Numbered from the stretch's first letter, positions 8,497-16,993 are shown. The stretch: DNA of 64,000 bases from Blastococcus sp. LR1 (GCF_020166105.1 NZ_JAIUJY010000004.1:1-64000), one strand, 5' to 3'. The notes: generated from the letters alone by a model not told the origin. Numbers and translations are program-made.

Positions 8497-9606
8497 GTGA
8501 ATCCGATCAAGGTGATGGTGGTCGACGACTCCGTCGTCGTCCGCAAGATCGTCACCGACGTGCTCTCCGAGGACCCTGGTATCGAGGTCGTGGGCACCGC
8601 CGTCAACGGCAAGGCCGCCGTGAGCAAGCTCGAGCTGCTCAAGCCCGACCTGATCACGATGGACATCGAGATGCCGGAGATGAACGGCATCGAGGCGGTG
8701 CGCGCCATCCGCGGCCTGCGCTCCCGCGTGCCCATCATCATGTTCAGCACGCTGACCGAGCGCGGTGCGACCGCCACCCTGGACGCGTTGTCCGCCGGCG
8801 CCAACGACTACGTCACGAAGCCGGCCAACGTCGGCAGCGTCGCCCAGTCGATGGAGAGCGTCCGCCAGCAGCTCATCCCCAAGATCAAGGCGCTCCTCGG
8901 TCGCCCGGTCGGGTACCAGCGGGGGGCTGCACCGCCGCCCCCGCCGCCCAAGCCGGCCGCACCGCGGACAGGGCCGGGCAAGAAGCCGGCCGTCCTGGTG
9001 ATCGGCTCCTCGACGGGTGGCCCCGAGGCCCTCGCCCGCGTCATCCCGGCCCTGCCGGCGAACCTGCCGGTGCCGATCCTGCTGGTCCAGCACATGCCGC
9101 CGGTCTTCACCCGGCAGTTCGCCCAGCGCCTCGACCGGCTGAGCGCGCTGCGCGTGGTCGAGGCCGTCGACGGGACCCCGCTGATGCCGGGCACCGTGCA
9201 CCTCGCCCCGGGCGACCACCACCTCGTGGTGCGCGCCAACGCCCGCGCGGCGCTCAGCACGTCGCTCAACCAGAACCCGCCGGAGAACTTCTGCCGGCCG
9301 GCGGTCGACCCGCTGTTCCGCTCCGCCGTGGCGGCCTACGACGGCGCCGTCCTCGGGGTCGTCCTGACGGGCATGGGCTCCGACGGGCGCAACGGCTGCG
9401 GCGAGATCCGCAACGCCGGCGGCACCGTCGTCGTGCAGGACCAGTCGACCTCCGTCGTCTGGGGCATGCCCGGCGCCGTCCAGCAGGCCGGCTACGCCGA
9501 CGAGGTCCTGCCGCTCGACCGGATCGCCGAGGCGATCCAGCGCCACCTCTCCGGTGCCGCAGTCCTCAACTCTGCAACAACCATGGCCGTGGGAGGTCGT
9601 CGATGA
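8497..9606 (+). CDS. cheB: Protein-glutamate methylesterase/glutaminase CheB
   Basis: A 369-aa response regulator that removes methyl groups from transducers when phosphorylated by CheA, giving adaptation. The receiver domain (1-125) has phospho-Asp D56 (TMDIEMPEM) and the TKPA lysine. A Pro-rich linker (about 140-160) leads to the CheB esterase domain with catalytic triad candidates S172 (GSSTGG), H199 (VQHMPP) and D296 (TGMGSDG). GTG start with AGGAGG 4 nt upstream. The stop overlaps the cheR start (ATGA), so the pair is coupled. Confidence 0.96.
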   Translation: MNPIKVMVVDDSVVVRKIVTDVLSEDPGIEVVGTAVNGKAAVSKLELLKPDLITMDIEMPEMNGIEAVRAIRGLRSRVPIIMFSTLTERGATATLDALSAGANDYVTKPANVGSVAQSMESVRQQLIPKIKALLGRPVGYQRGAAPPPPPPKPAAPRTGPGKKPAVLVIGSSTGGPEALARVIPALPANLPVPILLVQHMPPVFTRQFAQRLDRLSALRVVEAVDGTPLMPGTVHLAPGDHHLVVRANARAALSTSLNQNPPENFCRPAVDPLFRSAVAAYDGAVLGVVLTGMGSDGRNGCGEIRNAGGTVVVQDQSTSVVWGMPGAVQQAGYADEVLPLDRIAEAIQRHLSGAAVLNSATTMAVGGRR

Positions 9607-10427
9607 GCCTGACCGCGACCAGTTTCGACTGGGTCCGTGAACTCGTCCGCAAGGAGAGCGCCATCGTTCTCCAGCCGGGCAAGGAGTACCTGGTGGAGGC
9701 CCGCCTCCTGCCGATCGCCCGGCAGATGGGGCTGGCCGACGTCAGCAAGCTGGTGGAGACGGTGCGCGTGCGCCCCGACGCCGAGAACACCCGGCGGATC
9801 GTCGAGGCTCTCACCACCAACGAGACCTCGTGGTTCCGCGACGGTGACCCGTTCACCGCGCTGACCTCCACGGTGGTGCCGGCGCTGCTGGCGGCCCGCG
9901 GGCCGAACGAGCGCCTGCAGATCTGGTCGGCGGCCAGCTCCAGCGGCCAGGAGCCGTACACGATCGCGATGCTCCTCGACGACGCGCTGCCGAACGCGGC
10001 ATCCCGCGTCTCGATCACCGCGACCGATCTCTCCCGGGAGATGGTGCAGCGCACCAAGGCCGGGAAGTTCAGCCAGCTGGAGGTCAACCGCGGCCTGCCC
10101 GCCCCGATGCTCGTCCGCCACTTCCAGCGGGCCGGCACCGAGTGGGAGGTCTCCCCGACCCTGCGGCGCATGGTCACCGCCAGCGAGTGCAACCTCGCCG
10201 CGCCGCTGCCCCGGATGGGTCCGTTCGACGTGGTCTACCTGCGCAACGTGCTCATCTACTTCGACCTGCCCACGAAGCAGACGATCCTCCGCCGTGTGCG
10301 GGACCTGATGCGGCCTGACGGGTGGCTCTTCCTCGGCGCCGCCGAGACCACCCTCGGTGTCGACGACTCATGGGAGCGGGTCGTCATCGGCCGCAGCTCC
10401 GCCTACCGCCCACTGAAGGGGGCCTGA
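9603..10427 (+). CDS. cheR: Chemotaxis methyltransferase CheR
   Basis: A 274-aa SAM-dependent methyltransferase that methylates transducer glutamates. The N-terminal helical CheR domain (EALTTNETSWFRD) is followed by the methyltransferase fold with IWSAASSSGQEPYTIAM as SAM-binding motif and FDVVYLRNVLIYFD. ATG 9603 overlaps the cheB stop and has GGGAGG upstream. The open frame continues far upstream without a stop, but that part is antisense-like noise over cheB. No TPR or tether-binding extension is present, in keeping with transducers that lack a C-terminal pentapeptide. Confidence 0.95.
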   Translation: MSLTATSFDWVRELVRKESAIVLQPGKEYLVEARLLPIARQMGLADVSKLVETVRVRPDAENTRRIVEALTTNETSWFRDGDPFTALTSTVVPALLAARGPNERLQIWSAASSSGQEPYTIAMLLDDALPNAASRVSITATDLSREMVQRTKAGKFSQLEVNRGLPAPMLVRHFQRAGTEWEVSPTLRRMVTASECNLAAPLPRMGPFDVVYLRNVLIYFDLPTKQTILRRVRDLMRPDGWLFLGAAETTLGVDDSWERVVIGRSSAYRPLKGA

Positions 10428-10428
10428 C

Positions 10429-10812
10429 ATGCGTGCCTTGGTGATCGACGATTCGCGCGCCATGCGCCGGATCGTCACCGGCATTCTCACCAACCTCGGG
10501 TACGAGGTGCGGGATGCCGGTCACGGTCGGGAGGCGCTCGACGTCCTCGACGAGGGCTGGGTCCCCGACCTCGCCACGATCGACTGGAACATGCCGGTGA
10601 TGGACGGGCTGCAGTTCGTCTCCGCCGTCCGCTCCAACCCGGCCTGGCGCCGGATGACGATGATGATGGTGACCTCGGAGAGCGAGCACACCCAGATCGT
10701 CCGCGCGCTGGCCGCCGGCGCCCACGAGTACATGATCAAGCCGTTCACCGCCGACGCGTTCCGCGACAAGCTCGCCCTGCTCGGCCTGCTCCCGCAGGAG
10801 GTCGCCCTGTGA
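10429..10812 (+). CDS. cheY: CheY-type response regulator (first of two)
   Basis: A 127-aa single receiver domain. Acidic pocket DD at residues 7-8, phospho-Asp D52 (TIDWNMPVMDG), switch Thr in MMMVTSE and Lys in YMIKPF. It starts one base after cheR and its stop overlaps the GTG of the next gene, a CheX-like phosphatase candidate. It probably carries the signal to the flagellar motor or acts as a phosphate sink; which of the two CheY proteins binds the motor cannot be told here. Confidence 0.93.
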   Translation: MRALVIDDSRAMRRIVTGILTNLGYEVRDAGHGREALDVLDEGWVPDLATIDWNMPVMDGLQFVSAVRSNPAWRRMTMMMVTSESEHTQIVRALAAGAHEYMIKPFTADAFRDKLALLGLLPQEVAL

Positions 10813-11324
10813 GCACCACCGACACCGGCCAGCGCCGCCGCGGCAGCGACTCGCGTCCGGTCATCACCGACCTGATGGACGAGGACACCATTCTCGCCGT
10901 GGCCGGCGACGCCTGGATCTCCCTGGTCGGCGAGGACGAGGTCCTCGTGCCGATCCCGGGTGAGATGCCCGGCGACGTGCTGTCCAGCTGGGTCGACGTC
11001 GTCGGTCCGTGGACCGGCAGCGTCGTCCTGACGACCGGCCGGGCCACCGCCGAGGCCCTCTCCCGGGCGCTCCTGCGGGAGTCCGCTCCCGAGGTGCTCG
11101 ACGACGAGGACGTCGAGGACGCCTTCGGCGAGATCGCCAACGTCGTCGGCGGCAGCATCAAGGCCGCACTCCCGGGACCTTCGGGGCTGAGCCTGCCGCA
11201 GGTCGGTCACTCCCCGCTGGTGCGCAACCCCGCCGACGTGTGCCGCGTCGAGGTCCTCTGGCGCGGCGAGCCGCTCACCATCTCCGTGCAGGGCGCTCTG
11301 CCGCCCCTGCCCGTCACGCACTGA
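10809..11324 (+). CDS. CheX-like CheY-P phosphatase candidate
   Basis: A 171-aa soluble protein of the CheC/CheX type. The segment EDAFGEIANVVGGSIKAALP fits the phosphatase signature D/S-x3-E-x2-N followed by a Pro, as known for CheX and CheC. The C-terminal half (SLPQVGHSPL...VEVLWRGEPLTISVQG) looks like the beta part of that fold. GTG 10809 overlaps the preceding cheY stop (GTGA). It probably dephosphorylates CheY-P. The family call rests on the motif and position; activity is inferred. Confidence 0.75.
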   Translation: MSTTDTGQRRRGSDSRPVITDLMDEDTILAVAGDAWISLVGEDEVLVPIPGEMPGDVLSSWVDVVGPWTGSVVLTTGRATAEALSRALLRESAPEVLDDEDVEDAFGEIANVVGGSIKAALPGPSGLSLPQVGHSPLVRNPADVCRVEVLWRGEPLTISVQGALPPLPVTH

Positions 11325-11364
11325 TCCACCGACCCAGCCCACCGACCGAGAACGAGGTGCTCCT

Positions 11365-11727
11365 GTGAAGATCCTGATCGCCGACGACAGCCGCGTGATG
11401 CGGCAGATCGTCATCCGCACCCTGCGTCAGGCGGGGTACGACGACCACGACATCGTCGAGGCCGAGGACGGCGCCGAGGCGCTGGCCAAGGTCGGCTCCG
11501 AGAGCCCCGACCTGATCCTGTCCGACTGGAACATGCCGAACATGACCGGCATCGAGTGCCTGGAGGCGCTGCGCGCCCAGGGTTCGAGCGTGCCGTTCGG
11601 GTTCGTCACCTCGGAGGGCTCCGCGGAGATGCGGGAGAAGGCCGCCAACGCCGGCGCGCTGTTCCTCATCGCCAAGCCCTTCACCGAGGACACCTTCAAG
11701 GAGCACCTGGACGGGGTGATCGCATGA
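11365..11727 (+). CDS. CheY-type response regulator (second of two)
   Basis: A 120-aa receiver domain: acidic pair DD at 7-8, phospho-Asp near D54 (LSDWNMPNMTG), FVTSEGS switch region and IAKPF lysine. GTG start with GAGGTG about 9 nt upstream. It resembles the first CheY in its DWNMP motif and is followed, with stop/start overlap (ATGA), by a protein that may be another phosphatase of the CheC/CheX type. The order repeats that of the first CheY/CheX pair. Confidence 0.92.
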   Translation: MKILIADDSRVMRQIVIRTLRQAGYDDHDIVEAEDGAEALAKVGSESPDLILSDWNMPNMTGIECLEALRAQGSSVPFGFVTSEGSAEMREKAANAGALFLIAKPFTEDTFKEHLDGVIA

Positions 11728-12215
11728 CCGCCCCCACCGGCGTCCTGGTCCCCGGCGCCAAGGAGGTCCGCGACATGCTGAGCGGCCTGGTCGGCAAGCC
11801 GGTCGGGGTCAGCCCCGGCGCGCCCGTCACCCCGGCGCCCGACCGTCCGGTCTCCGTGGCCGTCTACGTGGACCCGCAGATGAACGTCAACGCGCTGTGC
11901 CTGATGGACCTGGCGGCGTCGGCCTACACCGGCTCCGCCCTGGCCCTGCTGCCCCCCGGTGGTGCCCAGGACGCGGTCGAGGAGGACGGCGAGCTCTCCG
12001 GCATGCAGGTCGAGGCGCTGTACGAGGTGGTGAACGTGCTCTCCGCGCTGTTCAACACCCCGGGTGCCCCGCACTCCAAGCTGCACAAGCTCTACGCCCC
12101 CGGCGAGGACGTGCCCGGCGACCTGGCCGGCATGCTCTCCGCCTTCAACCGGGTGGACCTCGCGATCGAGGTGCCGACCTACGGCAAGGGAGCTCTCAGC
12201 CTCGTGGTGCCGTGA
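11724..12215 (+). CDS. Possible second CheC/CheX-like protein of the chemotaxis operon
   Basis: A 163-aa protein whose start overlaps the cheY stop. I do not recognise it outright. The segment VEALYEVVNVLSALFNTPG contains E-x3-E-x2-N followed by a Pro, close to the CheC/CheX phosphatase signature, and the flanks (VSVAVYVDPQMNVNALCLMDLAA..., VDLAIEVPTYGKGALSLVV) could form the matching beta strands. Paired position after a CheY supports a phosphatase or adaptor role. If the motif is chance, it is simply a conserved-looking hypothetical chemotaxis protein. A perfect-stem bidirectional terminator follows. Confidence 0.7.
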   Translation: MTAPTGVLVPGAKEVRDMLSGLVGKPVGVSPGAPVTPAPDRPVSVAVYVDPQMNVNALCLMDLAASAYTGSALALLPPGGAQDAVEEDGELSGMQVEALYEVVNVLSALFNTPGAPHSKLHKLYAPGEDVPGDLAGMLSAFNRVDLAIEVPTYGKGALSLVVP

Positions 12216-12257
12216 CGCATGCGGCCCGAGCGCCGCATGTTGCACGTGGAACTGACC

Positions 12258-12297
12258 AGCGAGACCCCTGTCGCCCGAGCGCGACAGGGGTCTCGCT
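12258..12297. terminator. Bidirectional terminator between convergent genes
   Basis: A 17-bp perfect stem: AGCGAGACCCCTGTCGC (12258-12274) with GCGACAGGGGTCTCGCT (12281-12297), 6-nt loop. It sits between the end of the chemotaxis operon (12215) and the end of the convergent ATPase gene (12310) and can serve both. Confidence 0.85.
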
Positions 12298-12309
12298 GCG
12301 TCATCGGCC

Positions 12310-12756
12310 TCAGGCCGTCGCGGCGCACTCCGTGGGCAGGCAGGCCCAGACGTGCTTGCACTCGTCGTCGACGTACCAGCCGTGCGCGACCGAGAGCCGG
12401 GCGACGAGCTGCAGGCCCATGCCGCCCTTCGCGGGGTCGCGGTCGACGGTCGGGGCGGGCATCGTTTCCGGGGCCCGGTCGCTCACGTCCAGCAGCCAGC
12501 CACCGCTGCCGGCGACCACCGTCGCGACCACCGGGTGCTCACCGTGGCGGAGGGCGTTGGAGGCGAGCTCGTCGAAAGCGAGGATCAGCTCCTCGCTCGA
12601 CGGGTCGTCGCCCTCGGGCGGATGGCCGAGGCGGCTGAGCTGGGCGCGCAGGGCGGCCCTCGCTCGTGGGAGCTCCGACACCGCGTTGAGTCGCCAGCGC
12701 CACATCTCGCCCCGGCCGTCGGGTAACGGGCGCAGCGGCCACGCGAGTCGCACCAT
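12310..12756 (-). CDS. RsbW-like ATP-binding protein (anti-sigma factor/serine kinase family)
   Basis: A 148-aa GHKL ATPase domain: N box ELILAFDELASNALRHG, a G1-like segment VSDRAPE, and KGGMGLQLVARL as G2. It matches the HATPase_c_2 proteins that act as anti-sigma factors or serine kinases in actinobacterial partner switching; no sigma-binding partner is visible next to it. ATG with a purine-rich GAGGGGGAGG upstream. It is divergent from a SpoIIE-type phosphatase gene (gap about 219 nt), which suggests that kinase and phosphatase oppose each other on an unknown STAS-domain antagonist. Confidence 0.85.
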   Translation of the reverse strand: MVRLAWPLRPLPDGRGEMWRWRLNAVSELPRARAALRAQLSRLGHPPEGDDPSSEELILAFDELASNALRHGEHPVVATVVAGSGGWLLDVSDRAPETMPAPTVDRDPAKGGMGLQLVARLSVAHGWYVDDECKHVWACLPTECAATA

Positions 12757-12975
12757 GCCTCCCCCTCGGCTCGGGTCGTCGACGGTTCAGTGGTGCCCCG
12801 TCCGGGACCGTGTCAACCCCCGGGCCCGGGTGCTGTGCGTTCAGATGTGGTGAGGGTCACTCCACCCGCGGGTGGGGAGTTCCGGATCCGCCACGTTGCT
12901 TTCCGGTGCACGACCGGTCACGCTGAGCCTCTTCTGCTGCCATCGCGCGGCCGAGCAGGCTGGAGCGGGCGAGGC

Positions 12976-14739
12976 ATGGGGCGGGACGACACGGCAGTGC
13001 TGCGTGGTGACCTGCTGCTCCAGGCAGTCGAGGGCATGGAGCGCCCGCTGTTCGTCCTCGACGAGGACTGGAAGTTCGCGTACGTGAATCCGGCCGGCGC
13101 GAGGGTCCTGGACCGTTCGGTCGGTGACCTCCTGGGGCACGACGTCTGGGTCGAGTTCCCCGAGGCGGTCGGCGGCCCTTTCGAGCTGCTGTACCGCTCG
13201 GTGCGGCAGACCGGGCGCGCGGCCAGCACCGAGGCCTGGTTCGGGCCGCTGGAGAAGTGGTTCCGGGCCGATGCCTTCCTGACCGACGCAGGCCTGGTGG
13301 TCAGCTACGACGACGTCACCGAGCGCCGCCGTGCCGACGACGAGCGCGTGGCCGCCGTCGCCGCCCGCGAGGAGGCCGCCGCCGAGGCGGCCGATGCGGG
13401 GCGGCGGGCCGAGGAGGCCGGCCGGCACCTGATGGTGCTCGGCGACATCAGCCAGGCGATGACCTCCACGCTGGACTCCGACGAGGCGGCGAGCCGGTTC
13501 GCCGCCCGCGTCGTCCCCCTGCTGGCCGACTGGTGCCTGGTCAGCGTGGTCGGTCTGGACGGCCGGCGCCGCGACGTCGGGCGGGCGCACCGCGATCCGG
13601 CGATGGTCGAGGACATGCACCGCTACGCCGATGCCCGCGTCGCCTCGAACGACGCGAGCGCGCCGGTGCTTACCGCGCTGCGCAGCGCCGCGCCGGTGGT
13701 CATCGAGCAGCTCACGGACCACCACCTGCAGACGATGATCAACGACGCCGAGAGCCGGGAGGCGCTCGCTCCGCTCGCGCCGTCGGCGGTCGCCACCTTC
13801 CCGCTGGTCGCCCGCGGTGAGGTCTTCGGCGCGCTCACCCTGGTCAACGGGGCCGAGCGGGGACCGCACACCGCCACCGAGCTCCGCACGGCGGAGATCG
13901 CCTCCCGCCGCGCGGCCCTCGCGCTGGACAACGCCCGCCTGGTCTCGCTGCACGCCCAGGTGGCTGAGCGGCTGCAGATGAGTCTGCTCTCGCCACCCGT
14001 CCAGCCGGACAACCTGGAGCTGGCGGTCCGCTACCGGCCGGCCACCCAGGGGATCTCGATCGGCGGGGACTGGTACGACAGCTTCCTCCAGCCCGACGGC
14101 GACACGGTGCTGGTGATCGGCGACGTGATGGGCCACGACATCGAAGCCGCTGCGGCGATGGGCCAGATCAAGACCCTGGTCCGGGCGATCGCCTTCGACC
14201 GCCAGGAGGACCCGGCCGGCGTGCTCGGCCGGGTCGACCACGCCCTCGTCGGCCTCGCCGTGCCGGCCATGGCCACCGCGCTGGTGTGCCGGATCGAGCA
14301 GGACGAGGCGGAGCGGGCCGCCGGGACCCGCCGGCTGCACTGGGCCACCGCCGGCCACCCCGACCCGATGCTGCTGCTGCCCGACGGCCGGGTCCAGGAC
14401 CTCAGCGCGATCGTCGGGCCCCCGCTGGGCATCGGCTGGCTCGAGGCCCGGGCGGGTGGCGCGACCGCGCTGCCCGACGGCAGCACCCTGGTGCTCTTCA
14501 CCGACGGGCTCTTCGAGCGTCGCGGGCTACCCCTCGACGACGGCCGGGCCCAGGTGCGTGCGCTGCTGGAGTCCTCGGACGGGTTGACGCTCACCGAGCT
14601 GTGCGACCGGCTGCTCGCCGAGATGCTGGGGGAGGGCGTGGAGGACGACGTCGCCGTCCTGGCCGTCCGCGTGCACCCGGGCCAGATCGAGCGGCCCGCC
14701 GAGGCCGGCCCGGAGATCCTGCCGCCGCTGCTCGGCTGA
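12976..14739 (+). CDS. PAS-GAF-SpoIIE (PP2C-type) phosphatase
   Basis: A 587-aa cytoplasmic sensor phosphatase. PAS domain (about 10-115, FVLDEDWKFAYVNPAGARVL), a short Ala/Glu-rich coiled coil (about 120-155), a GAF domain (about 160-325) and a SpoIIE/PP2C domain (about 340-575) with the metal-binding motifs GGDWYDSF, VIGDVMGHD and EDDVAVLAV. It would dephosphorylate a Ser/Thr-phosphorylated anti-anti-sigma factor. I chose ATG 12976 (MGRDDTAVL), since the open frame further upstream (to 12790) covers probable promoter DNA. First of three related phosphatases in the window. Confidence 0.9.
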   Translation: MGRDDTAVLRGDLLLQAVEGMERPLFVLDEDWKFAYVNPAGARVLDRSVGDLLGHDVWVEFPEAVGGPFELLYRSVRQTGRAASTEAWFGPLEKWFRADAFLTDAGLVVSYDDVTERRRADDERVAAVAAREEAAAEAADAGRRAEEAGRHLMVLGDISQAMTSTLDSDEAASRFAARVVPLLADWCLVSVVGLDGRRRDVGRAHRDPAMVEDMHRYADARVASNDASAPVLTALRSAAPVVIEQLTDHHLQTMINDAESREALAPLAPSAVATFPLVARGEVFGALTLVNGAERGPHTATELRTAEIASRRAALALDNARLVSLHAQVAERLQMSLLSPPVQPDNLELAVRYRPATQGISIGGDWYDSFLQPDGDTVLVIGDVMGHDIEAAAAMGQIKTLVRAIAFDRQEDPAGVLGRVDHALVGLAVPAMATALVCRIEQDEAERAAGTRRLHWATAGHPDPMLLLPDGRVQDLSAIVGPPLGIGWLEARAGGATALPDGSTLVLFTDGLFERRGLPLDDGRAQVRALLESSDGLTLTELCDRLLAEMLGEGVEDDVAVLAVRVHPGQIERPAEAGPEILPPLLG

Positions 14740-14759
14740 CTCCGGTCAGCTGGATCCGG

Positions 14760-14946
14760 TCAGGCCCGCGCCCGCTCGATGGCGAAGGCGACCAGGAATC
14801 CGAGGCTGGTGATCAGGCCGGTCCAGAGAGCGCACGAACCAGGCCACGAGCGCCCCGAGCACCAGCGCGCCGCCGCCGAGCAGCCCCCACAGTCCCGCTT
14901 CCACCCACACCGGCACGGAGGCCGCTGTGCCCAGGGCCAGGCCGGT
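14760..14946 (-). pseudogene. Remnant of a ZIP-family metal transporter
   Basis: Read on the minus strand, 14946 to about 14820 encodes a membrane-like N-terminus (VPVWVEAGLWGLL followed by GGGALVLGALVAWFVR). About 14819 to 14760 in another frame encodes a hydrophobic C-terminus (GLITSLGFLVAFAIER) ending in TGA. Both resemble the two ends of actinobacterial ZIP zinc/iron permeases (normally about 240 aa); the middle is missing and the join is out of frame. No start codon with a ribosome binding site remains. The identification rests on remembered family features. Confidence 0.5.
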
Positions 14947-14955
14947 GAATCTTCC

Positions 14956-16149
14956 CTAGTCGGGGTGGCGGAGGAGGTAGCGGCCGAAGTGGGGAACCGT
15001 GAAGGCGATCTGGCCGCGCTCGGCGGAGTAGACCAGGCCCTTCTTGATCAGCGAGTCCCGCGCGGGGGAGAGGGAGGCGGGCTTGCGGCTCAGGGAGACC
15101 GCGACCTCCGACGTCGCCACCGCGGCGCCGCCGGGTCCGCCCAGCTCGGCCATGGCGTGCATGTACTCACGCTCGGCGGGCGTCGCCCGGTCGTACCGGG
15201 AGCCGAAGAAGCCGACCGCGAGCTCGGCCTCGGCCACCGGCGCGGCCATGGCGACGTCGGCGGCGGTGATGGGGGAGGCGGCGGCGACGTCCCAGGTGAC
15301 CTTGCCGTAGGCCTGCACGAAGTACGGATAGCCGTCGGCGGCCTCGTAGAGGGCGTCCAGCGCCGCCTGCTCGAACTCGACGTCCTCCCGCTCGGCGGGG
15401 GCGATCAGCGCCCGGTCGGCCGCCTCGCGCTCGAGCCGGTCGATGCGGAGGTACCGGAACAGCCGCTCCGAGTAGCTCTTGCTCGCGCTGAGCACCGCGG
15501 GCAGGTGGGGGAGGCCCGCGCCGACGACGATCAGCGGGGCGCCCTGCTGCGACAGCTCGTGGCAGGCCGCGCAGATGGCGGAGACGTCGTCGGGCTGGAT
15601 GTCCTGCATCTCGTCGATGAACAGGGCGATGCCGCTGCCGATGTCGGCGGCCACGCCGGCGGCGTCGCTGAGCAGCTCGACCAGGTCGATCTCCATGTCG
15701 CCGGAGTCCGCGCGGCCGGTGGCGGCGGGGACGTCGATGCCCGGCTGCCAACGGTCGCGCACCTTCGCGTCACTCGGCGCCACCCGCTGCGCGAACGCCT
15801 TCACCACGCCGAGCACCTCGGCCACGGACTCCTGGTCCCCATGCCGCGGCCCGAGCTCCCGCAGCGCCATGTGCAGGGCGGAGCTGACCGGGCGGCGCAG
15901 CGACTGGTCCGGGCGGGCCTCGATCTTGCCGGTGCCCCAGCCGCGCGAGATGGCCGCCGACCGCAGCTGGTTGAGCAGCACCGTCTTGCCGACGCCGCGC
16001 AGCCCGGTGAGCACCAGCGACCGCTCGGGGCGCCCGTGCGCGATCCGCTCGAGGACGACGTCGAAGGCCGACAGCTGGGTGTCCCGGCCGGCGAGCTCGG
16101 GCGGCCGCTGACCGGCGCCGGGGGCGTACGGGTTCCGCACGGGGTCCAT
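14956..16149 (-). CDS. AAA-type ATP-binding protein (Orc1/Cdc6-like ATPase)
   Basis: A 397-aa P-loop ATPase: Walker A LTGLRGVGKT, Walker B IALFIDEMQD, then a helical lid and a C-terminal winged-helix-like part (ATSEVAVSLSRKPASLSPARDSLIKKGLV). Such proteins are commonly annotated as ATP-binding proteins of unknown function; a DNA-binding or regulatory role is only inferred. I start at ATG 16149; an in-frame GTG at 16179 is possible. TACGGT lies 7 nt upstream of the ATG, so the mRNA may be leaderless, and an 18-bp palindrome (16171-16188) overlaps the expected -35 region, suggesting repression. Confidence 0.85.
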   Translation of the reverse strand: MDPVRNPYAPGAGQRPPELAGRDTQLSAFDVVLERIAHGRPERSLVLTGLRGVGKTVLLNQLRSAAISRGWGTGKIEARPDQSLRRPVSSALHMALRELGPRHGDQESVAEVLGVVKAFAQRVAPSDAKVRDRWQPGIDVPAATGRADSGDMEIDLVELLSDAAGVAADIGSGIALFIDEMQDIQPDDVSAICAACHELSQQGAPLIVVGAGLPHLPAVLSASKSYSERLFRYLRIDRLEREAADRALIAPAEREDVEFEQAALDALYEAADGYPYFVQAYGKVTWDVAAASPITAADVAMAAPVAEAELAVGFFGSRYDRATPAEREYMHAMAELGGPGGAAVATSEVAVSLSRKPASLSPARDSLIKKGLVYSAERGQIAFTVPHFGRYLLRHPD

Positions 16150-16156
16150 GTCGACC

Positions 16157-16162
16157 ACCGTA
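16157..16162 (-). promoter_or_regulatory. -10-like hexamer of the AAA ATPase gene
   Basis: TACGGT on the minus strand, separated by 7 nt from the ATG at 16149, fits a leaderless actinobacterial promoter. Confidence 0.4.
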
Positions 16163-16169
16163 TGGCTTC

Positions 16170-16201
16170 GTCTAGCCACTGCCCTAGAGATCGGTAGAAC
16201 G
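16170..16201. repeat. 32-bp motif, copy A (TCTAG...CTAGA palindrome)
   Basis: Shares 23 of 32 positions, without gaps, with 22514-22545. It contains the 18-bp imperfect palindrome TCTAGCCACTGCCCTAGA (16171-16188) and a conserved GTAGAACG tail. It lies just upstream of the ATPase start, in the expected -35 region. The form resembles TetR-type operators; the binding protein is unknown. Confidence 0.55.
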
Positions 16202-16329
16202 CCCTAGCGCGTGTCGGAGGACGCCTGCGCGGGCTGTGGACAGCGTGGCCGGTCGATCACCGCGGGTGGATAGGGTCTCGCTCGGTGCCGGATCGGCACC
16301 GTCCCCGAACGGAAAGACGTCTCGACCCG

Positions 16330-16935
16330 ATGCTTCGTACCTCCCGGCTCGCTCCCGCGCTCCTGATCCCCGCGCTGCTGCTTCCCGCCTGCGGCGGGGA
16401 GGAGTCGGCGGACACCGCTGATCGCGCCCCCTCGGCGGAGACGTCGTCGTCGGCGCCTGCCACCAGCGAGGCGCCCGCTGCGATGAGCGACCCGATCCCG
16501 GTCGGCGAGACCATCAGCGACCCGGTGCTGGGGCACCAGATCAGCGTGAAGAACGTGATCCGCAACTTCCCCGTCCCGGCCGACTCCCCGATGGCCGACA
16601 AGGAGCTCGTCCTCGTGGAGATCGAGGCCACCGCCGGCAGCGAGTTCTACGGCGGTCTGTACGGCAGCGAGTTCCGGCTCGTCGAGCCCGGTGAGGAGAT
16701 CCCCTCGCCGTCCACCGGCGCCTTCGACGAGACCATCACGGCCGAGGGCCTCACCCCGTGGGTCGAGCTCGACCGCGGCGCGACCGGCACCGGCTGGCTG
16801 GCCTTCTTCGCCTACCAGCCCGGCGTTCCCGGTCTCGAGCTCCAGTACAAGCGCTCGGCCGCCACCGTGATGGGCTCCGACCAGCAGATCGAGGAAGAGC
16901 TCTTCACGGTTCCGCTGCCCGACCCCACCTCCTGA
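16330..16935 (+). CDS. Lipoprotein with a DUF4352-like domain
   Basis: A 201-aa secreted lipoprotein: signal peptide LAPALLIPALLLPAC with the lipidated Cys at residue 21, an Asp/Ser/Ala-rich linker to about residue 55, then a compact beta-rich domain (GETISDPVLGHQISVKNV, ...WLAFFAYQPG) similar to DUF4352/telokin-like lipoproteins. Start ATG 16330 is the codon right before the signal sequence; an upstream in-frame ATG (16285) would add a charged extension. TAGGGT at 16271-16276 may be the -10 element. Role unknown. Confidence 0.85.
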   Translation: MLRTSRLAPALLIPALLLPACGGEESADTADRAPSAETSSSAPATSEAPAAMSDPIPVGETISDPVLGHQISVKNVIRNFPVPADSPMADKELVLVEIEATAGSEFYGGLYGSEFRLVEPGEEIPSPSTGAFDETITAEGLTPWVELDRGATGTGWLAFFAYQPGVPGLELQYKRSAATVMGSDQQIEEELFTVPLPDPTS

Positions 16936-16980
16936 GCCCAACACGCCCGCCGGAGCGGCTGCCCCGGCGGGCGTGGGCGC

Positions 16981-16986
16981 TAGCGT
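16981..16986 (+). promoter_or_regulatory. -10-like hexamer of the YvlD-type gene
   Basis: TAGCGT followed by 7 nt and the GTG start at 16994 fits a leaderless transcript. Confidence 0.45.
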
Positions 16987-16993
16987 GGGGCGC

